This document shows positions 1-4,948 of a DNA stretch of 9,517 nucleotides, piece after piece (position 1 is the stretch's first letter; each line of letters starts with the position of its first letter). The DNA is from Anaerolineae bacterium (GTDB taxonomy: Bacteria; Chloroflexota; Anaerolineae; Aggregatilineales; Phototrophicaceae). The stretch covers positions 1 through 9,517 of the forward strand of contig JADLHH010000414.1 of NCBI GenBank assembly GCA_020848855.1, read 5' to 3'. The notes beneath the pieces are model-generated. The model searched no databases and was not told the origin of the DNA. It saw only the letters and a program-made list of their open reading frames with translations. The translations under genes and the position numbers were made by a program.

Positions 1-660
1 CATGTCGACCGACACGCTCTCTTTTAGCTGCTCCAGCCGGAACAGCGACACCGGCAGCCGCGCCTGAATGGCGAAGCCCGCCCGTATCAGCTCGCGGCGA
101 ATGTGTTCGGGGTGGAAGTCAAAGTTCAGCTCGACGAATTCGACCGGCGTCAGGTCGTAGGGGTTCCAGTCCTGCTTCCGCAGCGCGTGACGCAGCATCG
201 CCTTCAGGTTGCGCTTGTTGGCATGTTCGAGGATGAACACGCCGTTGGGCACGAGCGCGCGCCGCACCTGCGACAGCACCGAATCGACGTGTGCCATATG
301 ATGCAGCACCCGCACCATCGTCACGGCGTCGAACACACCGGGGTAGAAGGGCAGCCGGTAGGCGTCGGCGGCGACGTACACGAACCGCGCCGACCGCCCC
401 AGATGCTCCTGCGCGTACTGAAGCTGCGAAAGCGAGTAATCGAGCAGCACAACCTGCCCGAAGGCGTCGTATTCGTTGGTCAGGCGACCGAAACCCGCGC
501 CGACTTCGAGCATCCGTCGCCCACCCAGCGGCAGCAGCCGCTGTAGAGCGATGCGCTCGACACGGTCTTCGTAGTCACGACCACGACTCTCCCAGAACTC
601 CGTGCGGTAGTTCGAGCCTTCGTAATCACAAATGGGCGGGCGGGATTCCGGCTGAGACAT
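1..660 (-). CDS. Class I SAM-dependent methyltransferase, partial (3' end outside window)
   Basis: Reading the minus strand from ATG at 660 gives 220 open residues that run off the left edge of the window, so the C-terminus is not visible. The fold is recognisable as a Rossmann-type (Methyltransf_11/25-like) methyltransferase. Motif I is LEVGAGFGRL at residues 51-60, the acidic ribose-binding residue is D74 in VVLLDYS, motif II is around D99 (AADAYRLPF), and FDAVTMVRVLHHM at 110-122 is the motif IV/post-IV region, followed by LVPNGVFILEH. It should transfer a methyl group from S-adenosylmethionine in the cytoplasm. The substrate cannot be read from the sequence. The ATG was chosen because motif I then sits at the usual distance from the N-terminus. 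The ribosome site is poor (only GAG directly upstream), and the frame stays open upstream to a stop at about 833-835. It lies 134 bases after the preceding gene on the same strand. Confidence 0.88.
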   Translation of the reverse strand, partial: MSQPESRPPICDYEGSNYRTEFWESRGRDYEDRVERIALQRLLPLGGRRMLEVGAGFGRLTNEYDAFGQVVLLDYSLSQLQYAQEHLGRSARFVYVAADAYRLPFYPGVFDAVTMVRVLHHMAHVDSVLSQVRRALVPNGVFILEHANKRNLKAMLRHALRKQDWNPYDLTPVEFVELNFDFHPEHIRRELIRAGFAIQARLPVSLFRLEQLKESVSVDM

Positions 661-794
661 CTCAAACTCGGATGAACGTATCCAGTTATCAACAGTAACA
701 ACAAGTATGTCGCAATAGTTTCGCCGTGACCAGAGACAATCTGGATTTTTATACGGATATTCAGGAATCAAACCTGGCGCTAACCGCCCGGACG

Positions 795-1742
795 TTAACC
801 GCCCGGCGCTGGCGTTGGCAAAATGCCGAGGTCATCCGGGGCAGCCGAAACACCGTAGTCGATGTCCGACGCCGTGTAGTCGCCATACGAGCCGTCGTAG
901 TTGTAGCCCGGAATATCCGGCGGCAGGTTCGCCAGCGCGCGGTCGTTGACGGCGGCGGGTCCGCCCTGCGCGTACACATCCGGGCGCAGCGCCTCGTCCA
1001 GCGACGGAATCCCGCCTCGCATCACCAGCCCGGTTTCGACCGGGCGATTCTCTGGCTCAACCGGCTCGTGGGCATAAGGATAGCGCAGACCCGCCGTCTG
1101 CGAAAAGCCGAACCAGGGATCGCGCGAATAGTCGTTTTCAGCAAGCAGGTTGACCCCGCGCCCACTGACAATATCGCCGACCATCTGCCCGGCTTCACCG
1201 AAGTTGTCGGGAAGATTGTAAAGCGCGCGCGCCAGCGGCTCGAAGATCAGCCGCAGATTGTCGAACGGGTCGTGAAGCTGAGTCTCGCTCAAGGGGATGA
1301 CGGCGCGCACGTCCATCGCCACGTCGATCTGCTGGTCAACTGGCACATTCAGATCAAGCTGAACCGGCAGCTCCAGCCCGGCGGGCAGATTCAGGTACAC
1401 CTGCGCGTTGTTCAACTGCCCGATGCCGGGCAGTACGATGGTCGCGCCCACGCTCAGCGGAACGGATTCGGTCAGCGTGACAATCGTGGACTGGTTCAGC
1501 GGCAGGTCGAACTTGACCGGGATCGTATCGCGCACCGGGATCGTCCAGTCGATGGTCGCCTCGTCCAGCCCGACGAAGCTGCTGTGCAGACCGGCGACCA
1601 GCGGCGTCACGACGTTGTTCTTGATATCGAAGATAAACAGCACCAGCGCAAGCACCACCAGAACCAGCACGACGTTGACCACGAACGAGAAAACAATCAT
1701 GAAGTTCTTGAAGACTCTGCCGAATGTCCTAAGCGCGCGCAT
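795..1742 (-). CDS. Single-pass membrane-anchored protein of unknown function
   Basis: This is a 315-residue protein that I do not recognise as a named family. After about 13 basic N-terminal residues comes one strongly hydrophobic helix at residues 14-40 (FMIVFSFVVNVVLVLVVLAL and onward), best read as an uncleaved signal anchor with the rest outside the membrane. Residues about 60-165 are rich in short alternating hydrophobic stretches with recurring IPV, LPL, LPV and VPV steps, which suggests beta structure. Residues about 215-315 are rich in Gly, Pro, Asp and Tyr and look disordered, ending in PTPAPGG. No catalytic motif, cysteine pair or lipobox is visible. The start is ATG at 1742 with a GGGGA ribosome site 6 bases upstream. 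A TATAGT box at 1775-1780 suggests its own promoter. The function is unknown. That it is a real gene is supported by its length, a sensible membrane topology and codon use like its neighbours. Confidence 0.8.
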   Translation of the reverse strand: MRALRTFGRVFKNFMIVFSFVVNVVLVLVVLALVLFIFDIKNNVVTPLVAGLHSSFVGLDEATIDWTIPVRDTIPVKFDLPLNQSTIVTLTESVPLSVGATIVLPGIGQLNNAQVYLNLPAGLELPVQLDLNVPVDQQIDVAMDVRAVIPLSETQLHDPFDNLRLIFEPLARALYNLPDNFGEAGQMVGDIVSGRGVNLLAENDYSRDPWFGFSQTAGLRYPYAHEPVEPENRPVETGLVMRGGIPSLDEALRPDVYAQGGPAAVNDRALANLPPDIPGYNYDGSYGDYTASDIDYGVSAAPDDLGILPTPAPGG

Positions 1743-1774
1743 ATGCTGTTCCCCGGATGTACCTGCCTAGTGAC

Positions 1775-1804
1775 ACTATACACCCGCGATTCGACCAGCG
1801 CGAA
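1775..1804 (-). promoter_or_regulatory. Possible promoter of the membrane-anchored protein gene
   Basis: On the minus strand a TATAGT -10 box (five of six matches to TATAAT) lies at 1775-1780, about 33 bases upstream of the ATG at 1742. The best -35 at 18-base spacing is a poor TTCGCG at 1799-1804. Position and the -10 box support it; the -35 does not. The metK promoter in this window uses the same TATAGT hexamer. Confidence 0.35.
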
Positions 1805-1857
1805 CAACAAAGAGGTCAGGAGAGAGCCGTTCAGTTGAGCCGAGATCGTCTGACGCT

Positions 1858-1987
1858 GCTGGAGATTCAAATCCCCAGCTATAGAAAAAACAGCGACCCC
1901 CTTCAGGGGGTCGCTATTCGATCTTAGTTTGAGTCGCCTCTTCAGGGGGCGACGTGTTTCCATAGCCGGGGGATTAATCTCCCCGGC
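1858..1987. repeat. Two inverted copies of a double-hairpin element
   Basis: Copy A (plus orientation, 1858-1915) has a hairpin GCTGG...CCAGC (1858-1862 with 1875-1879), a linker TATAGAAAAAACA, and the hairpin of the metK terminator (1892-1915). Copy B (minus orientation, 1987 down to about 1931) has the same order: hairpin GCCGGGG...CCCCGGC (1987-1981 with 1971-1965), linker TATGGAAACAC, and hairpin GTCGCC...GGCGAC (1953-1948 with 1938-1933). Shared words, read in the same sense, include AATCCCC, GCTAT, GAAA and CCCCCT, and both second hairpins carry an equivalent pyrimidine-rich left arm. The copies differ at compensating stem positions, such as CCAGC versus CCCCGGC. Transcribed from metK they would form four stem-loops or one long imperfect duplex. 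I cannot tell from one window whether the element is dispersed in the genome. Confidence 0.6.
1883..1915 (-). terminator. Intrinsic terminator of metK
   Basis: A perfect 10-bp stem AGCGACCCCC / GGGGGTCGCT (1892-1901 with 1906-1915) closes a 4-base loop. On the minus strand it is followed after one G by six T residues (1885-1890). This is a textbook rho-independent terminator for transcripts coming from metK, whose stop codon is about 104 bases upstream. The hairpin is also half of a repeated double-hairpin element (see 1858-1987). Confidence 0.85.
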
Positions 1988-2018
1988 GAACAAGCGGAGA
2001 AACACCAGCCTGTCGGAA

Positions 2019-3251
2019 TTACAACCCCGCATCGCGACGCAGCATATCGGCTTTGTCGGTCTTTTCCCACGACACGTCGAGGTCGTCGCGCCCGAAATGC
2101 CCGTACGCTGCTACCTGCCGGTAGATCGGGCGGCGCAGGTTCAGGTCGCGGATGATCGCCGCAGGGCGCATGTCAAAGTGCTTGCGAATCAGCGCCTCGA
2201 TCTGGTCGTCCGGGATCGCGCCGCTGCCGAAGGTTTCCACTGCCAGCGAAGTCGGCTGGGCAACGCCGATAGCATACGACACCTGAAGCTCGAAGCGCGT
2301 CGCCAGCCCCGCCGCGACCACGTTCTTGGCGATATAGCGCGCCATGTATGCCGCGCTACGGTCAACTTTCGTCGGGTCTTTGCCGGAGAACGCGCCGCCG
2401 CCGTGCCGGGCGACACCGCCGTAGGTATCCACAATGATCTTGCGCCCGGTCAGCCCGGCATCCCCCAGCGGACCGCCAGTGACGAAACGCCCGGTCGGGT
2501 TGACGAAGATGCGGGTGTTCTGAAGCAGTTCAGGCGGCACAACCGGGCTGATAATCTGCTCTGTCACCGTTTTTTCAATCGTGGCGTGGTCGACATCCGG
2601 CGCGTGCTGTGTCGAAATGACAATCGTATCGACACGCTTCGGCTTGCCGTAAGCATATTCGACCGTGACCTGGCTCTTGGCGTCCGGGCGCAGCCACGTA
2701 ATTTCGCCCGCTTTGCGCGCTTCGGCGAGGCGGCGCGTCAGCTTGTGTGCCAGCGAAATCGTCAGCGGCATCAGTTCGGGCGTCTCGTCGCAGGCGAAGC
2801 CGATCATCATGCCCTGGTCGCCCGCGCCGGTGGCTTCGATCTCGGCGTCGGTCATCGTGCCTTCACGCGCTTCGAGCGCTTTGTCGACGCCCTGGGCGAT
2901 GTCGCTCGACTGTTCTTTGATCGAGACCATCACGGCGCAGGTGTCGGCGTCGAAGCCGTACTTGCCGCGCGTGTAGCCGATGCCGCGCACCGTGTCGCGC
3001 ACGATCTTCTCGATGTCGACGTAGGTGCTGGTGGTGATTTCGCCGAAGACGAAGACCACCCCGGTGGTGGTGGCGCTCTCACAGGCGACACGGGCGTTGG
3101 GGTCGCTGGCGATGATCGCGTCGAGTACCGCGTCCGATACCTGATCGCACATCTTGTCGGGGTGCCCTTCGGACACCGATTCGGAAGTGAAGAAATAGCG
3201 GGGCGACGACATGAACGTCGAGCTGGCTAGTTCCGGGCGCAACTGCGTCAT
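2019..3251 (-). CDS. metK: S-adenosylmethionine synthetase (methionine adenosyltransferase)
   Basis: MetK converts ATP and L-methionine to S-adenosylmethionine, phosphate and diphosphate in the cytoplasm, usually as a tetramer. The 410-residue product has the family signatures in order: [13 protein letters not shown] with the ATP-binding and catalytic His at residue 30, the [12 protein letters not shown] hexapeptide region from residue 142, [20 protein letters not shown], and the [19 protein letters not shown] loop from residue 284 with its Lys, Asp and Arg ligands. The length is close to the usual 385-405. I chose the ATG at 3251 because AAGGGG lies about 9 bases upstream. The frame stays open to 3362, but that stretch is riboswitch and terminator. 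No catalytic residue appears lost. Expression should be controlled by the SAM-I riboswitch upstream and ends at the terminator near 1900. Confidence 0.98.
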   Translation of the reverse strand: MTQLRPELASSTFMSSPRYFFTSESVSEGHPDKMCDQVSDAVLDAIIASDPNARVACESATTTGVVFVFGEITTSTYVDIEKIVRDTVRGIGYTRGKYGFDADTCAVMVSIKEQSSDIAQGVDKALEAREGTMTDAEIEATGAGDQGMMIGFACDETPELMPLTISLAHKLTRRLAEARKAGEITWLRPDAKSQVTVEYAYGKPKRVDTIVISTQHAPDVDHATIEKTVTEQIISPVVPPELLQNTRIFVNPTGRFVTGGPLGDAGLTGRKIIVDTYGGVARHGGGAFSGKDPTKVDRSAAYMARYIAKNVVAAGLATRFELQVSYAIGVAQPTSLAVETFGSGAIPDDQIEALIRKHFDMRPAAIIRDLNLRRPIYRQVAAYGHFGRDDLDVSWEKTDKADMLRRDAGL

Positions 3252-3269
3252 TTTTTGATCCCCTTCGCT

Positions 3270-3304
3270 AAAACAAAAAACGCCTCTCCGGCAGGGAGAG
3301 GCGT
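3270..3304 (-). terminator. Riboswitch-controlled intrinsic terminator in the metK leader
   Basis: A perfect 10-bp stem ACGCCTCTCC / GGAGAGGCGT (plus coordinates 3280-3289 with 3295-3304) has a 5-base loop. On the minus strand it is followed directly by T residues at 3280-3275 and then GTTTT. It lies 20 bases after the aptamer and before the metK ribosome site, the standard place for an S-box transcription attenuator. When SAM is bound, transcription should stop here. Confidence 0.9.
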
Positions 3305-3324
3305 GGGGGTTACTAGCTTCACCG

Positions 3325-3426
3325 CTCATCTGCCAGAGTACACACTCTGCCGGAATTGGCACCGTCCCGGCGCTCCGGGGGTTGCCGCGGTTTCACAGGG
3401 CCGAACCCTCCACCGCTCTGGATGAG
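3325..3426 (-). promoter_or_regulatory. SAM-I (S-box) riboswitch aptamer
   Basis: Read on the minus strand, this segment has the S-box core. P1 is CTCATC (3426-3421) pairing with GATGAG (3330-3325). P2 runs from GCGG to CCGC (3416-3413 with 3390-3387) and contains the kink-turn signature GGTGGAGGG...CCCTGTGAAACC. P3 is CCCGG / CCGGG (3366-3370 with 3375-3379) followed by the conserved ACGGTGCCAATTCC. P4 ends in CTCTGG before CAGATGAG. It should bind S-adenosylmethionine and shut off metK by stabilising P1 and letting the terminator at 3270-3304 form. The class is well established; here it is recognised from primary-sequence motifs and hand-drawn helices. I did not trace the P2-loop pseudoknot. 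Confidence 0.95.
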
Positions 3427-3473
3427 TATTCCATCAGGATGGGCGAAAATCGCTCATTCTGAACTTGCGATCA

Positions 3474-3502
3474 ACTATAGCACCGACGATCCGCAGAAGC
3501 AA
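3474..3502 (-). promoter_or_regulatory. Promoter of the metK leader
   Basis: On the minus strand TTGCTT (3502-3497) and TATAGT (3479-3474) are separated by 17 bases. The -10 matches the sigma-70 consensus at five of six positions and the -35 at three. Transcription would start near 3467, about 40 bases before P1 of the riboswitch, giving a leader of roughly 215 bases. The promoter starts just after the stop codon of the upstream gene, which supports metK as its own transcription unit. Confidence 0.65.
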
Positions 3503-3509
3503 GTGGTGG

Positions 3510-4805
3510 TCAGCGCTCGATGCTCATCGTCAGGACGAAGCTCCCCGCCCCGCCATCGAGTTCTTCGACGTGGATCGTATACTCACCGGTTTCGGGCAGC
3601 GCGAAATGCCGAATCTGCGAGTCATAGTAGCCCATCCCAAACGGCGATCCTTCGTAGTCGTCGTTCTCCAGCAGAATTTCTCCACCCGGCGCAAACAGTT
3701 GCAGAAGCGTGTCGAAGTCCAGTCCCAGCCCGCGCACGGTGATGCTCACGACATCCCCCGCCTGCCCCTCGAAGCTGCGGTCATATGGCTCGCTCGCGCC
3801 AACCGTCTCGAAAAACAGGTAATGGCTGACGCCCGCGCCCGGCGAATCGGGTTCCGACGGCGCGGGAAAGGCGAACTGCTCGACGGCTGCCGCATCGTCC
3901 GGCGCAGTGATGTCCTGCGGCTGGTTGATGGCGCTCAGGGTCACGTCGAGCGTCGCCGTCACGGTGAACGGCAGGTCGGCGTAACCCAGCACCGTCGGGT
4001 CGAGCGGCATATTCAGGTTGAGGGCGAAGCGATGCGGCAGTTCGTCGTCAAGCCCAACATACTGGTCGATGGTGAGCGAGGCATTTTCGAACAGCACACT
4101 GTTGATGCGCACGATCTCGTCCAGTTCATCCGGCGAGGCGGTGATCAGGTCGTTACCCTGCGCGCTGGCGAAAGCCGCAACCGCCTCGACGAAACCGCCG
4201 GTCTGCATCAGTTCATGCAAACTGACGATGATCTGGAAATGGGCGGTAGGCACATCCCCGACCGACTCGTCATCGAGGCGCTGCGCCGAAACGAACACCG
4301 CCGGATCGACTCCCGCCAGCGCCGCGACAATCGCGCTCACGCCGTCCACCGCCGACATATCCCACCTCGCCAGCGCATCAGGGTTGGTGGTGAGCGCCGC
4401 ATATTGATAGATGAGATCGGCGGCGTAAGCCGATACGCCGGAGACCGCCTGCCAACCGTCGCCGGGATTGAGATAAAGCGTATCATCGACCCAGCGCAGT
4501 TCGGAATCGACCATGAGAAACCGCGTCGTGCCAAGTTGCACGGTTCCCTCAGCCGAAATTCCCAACGTACGCGCCGCTCGGTCTACCGCCCCGGAGCCAG
4601 ACAGATCGGCGCTCATGGCAAACGTATCCAGCCCGTCGACGGCGAGGTGCGCCGTATAGTCGAAAGCGAAGCTGCCCAGCGGCGCGGTGTTGGCGGCGGT
4701 CAGCAGCAGCCCGTCGTCGGCGCTCAAGCCGAAGTCACTCTGCGCCAGCGCCGGCGCAGCGACCAGCAGCACGATTCCCAGCAGCGCGAAAACGATCCGG
4801 TTCAT
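3510..4805 (-). CDS. Secreted protein: LppX/LolA-like region plus C-terminal PPC-type domain
   Basis: The 431-residue product begins with a clear Sec signal peptide, MNRIVFALLGIVLLVAAPALA, probably cut before Q22. There is no lipobox cysteine, so it is likely exported rather than lipid-anchored. Residues about 25-300 resemble the LppX/LolA-type half-barrel seen in lipoprotein or lipid carriers: long beta strands, a segment SELRWVDDTLYLNPGDGWQA, then helical stretches. This part is a family-style guess. Residues about 336-431 are a bacterial pre-peptidase C-terminal (PPC, PF04151-like) beta-sandwich: GDVVSITVRG, FDTLLQLFAPGGEIL, an acidic NDDYEG turn, FALPETGEYTIHVEEL and a closing strand. No protease domain is present, so the PPC domain probably binds a surface or partner. 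The ATG at 4805 was chosen over an open extension to 4931 because it starts the signal peptide and follows GAGGG. The gene is divergent from ppc. Confidence 0.85.
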   Translation of the reverse strand: MNRIVFALLGIVLLVAAPALAQSDFGLSADDGLLLTAANTAPLGSFAFDYTAHLAVDGLDTFAMSADLSGSGAVDRAARTLGISAEGTVQLGTTRFLMVDSELRWVDDTLYLNPGDGWQAVSGVSAYAADLIYQYAALTTNPDALARWDMSAVDGVSAIVAALAGVDPAVFVSAQRLDDESVGDVPTAHFQIIVSLHELMQTGGFVEAVAAFASAQGNDLITASPDELDEIVRINSVLFENASLTIDQYVGLDDELPHRFALNLNMPLDPTVLGYADLPFTVTATLDVTLSAINQPQDITAPDDAAAVEQFAFPAPSEPDSPGAGVSHYLFFETVGASEPYDRSFEGQAGDVVSITVRGLGLDFDTLLQLFAPGGEILLENDDYEGSPFGMGYYDSQIRHFALPETGEYTIHVEELDGGAGSFVLTMSIER

Positions 4806-4850
4806 AGGCGCCCTCGTAACGATGTATGGATGATCGACAATGATGGTTCT

Positions 4851-4856
4851 ATTGTA
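4851..4856 (-). promoter_or_regulatory. Possible -10 box for the LppX-like/PPC-domain gene
   Basis: TACAAT on the minus strand matches the -10 consensus at five of six positions and lies about 45 bases upstream of the ATG at 4805. No good -35 hexamer is visible at 16-18 bases (CCACCA at 17), so the promoter may need an activator or the call may be wrong. Confidence 0.35.
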
Positions 4857-4888
4857 GCGCCCCCGGTCGATTTTGGTGGGCTTTGCAT

Positions 4889-4918
4889 TTGATGCATCTT
4901 CACCGACTGCGTTATCAT
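4889..4918 (+). promoter_or_regulatory. Promoter of ppc
   Basis: TTGATG (4889-4894) and TATCAT (4913-4918) are separated by 18 bases. They match the sigma-70 hexamers at four and five of six positions. Transcription would start near 4925, giving a short leader of about 25 bases before the ATG at 4949. The perfect inverted repeat TGCAT-TTG-ATGCA (4884-4896) overlaps the -35 and could be an operator; that part is speculative. Confidence 0.55.
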
Positions 4919-4948
4919 CTTCCGCCGACAACTCAAGGGGCGATCAAC

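Noticed and set aside
730..753. Hairpin CCAGA/TCTGG followed by ATTTTTATA on the plus strand
   Set aside because: It looks like a small plus-strand terminator, but there is no plus-strand gene to end and the stem is only 5 bp.
781..806. 11-bp direct repeat TAACCGCCCGG (781-791 and 796-806)
   Set aside because: Two copies only, at the end of a low-complexity Gly/Pro-rich gene tail; probably local slippage.
726..1838. Long plus-strand open frame (370 codons) over the membrane-protein gene
   Set aside because: It is antisense to a gene with a clear membrane anchor and start site. The product is rich in Arg, Gln, Val and His, as shadow frames of GC-rich genes are, and no ribosome site is visible.
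1697..2032. Minus-strand 111-codon frame through the region after metK
   Set aside because: It runs across the terminator and both double-hairpin copies and overlaps neighbouring genes at each end; it is better explained as structured non-coding DNA.
1929..3230. Long plus-strand open frame (433 codons) opposite metK
   Set aside because: It is the shadow of an unmistakable metK and begins inside the double-hairpin repeat.
3252..3362. In-frame N-terminal extension of metK
   Set aside because: The extra codons cover the riboswitch P4 region and the terminator, and a good ribosome site precedes the ATG at 3251.
3465..4892. Long plus-strand open frame (475 codons) opposite the LppX-like/PPC-domain gene
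   Set aside because: It is antisense to a protein with a signal peptide and a recognisable C-terminal domain; its composition is typical of a shadow frame.
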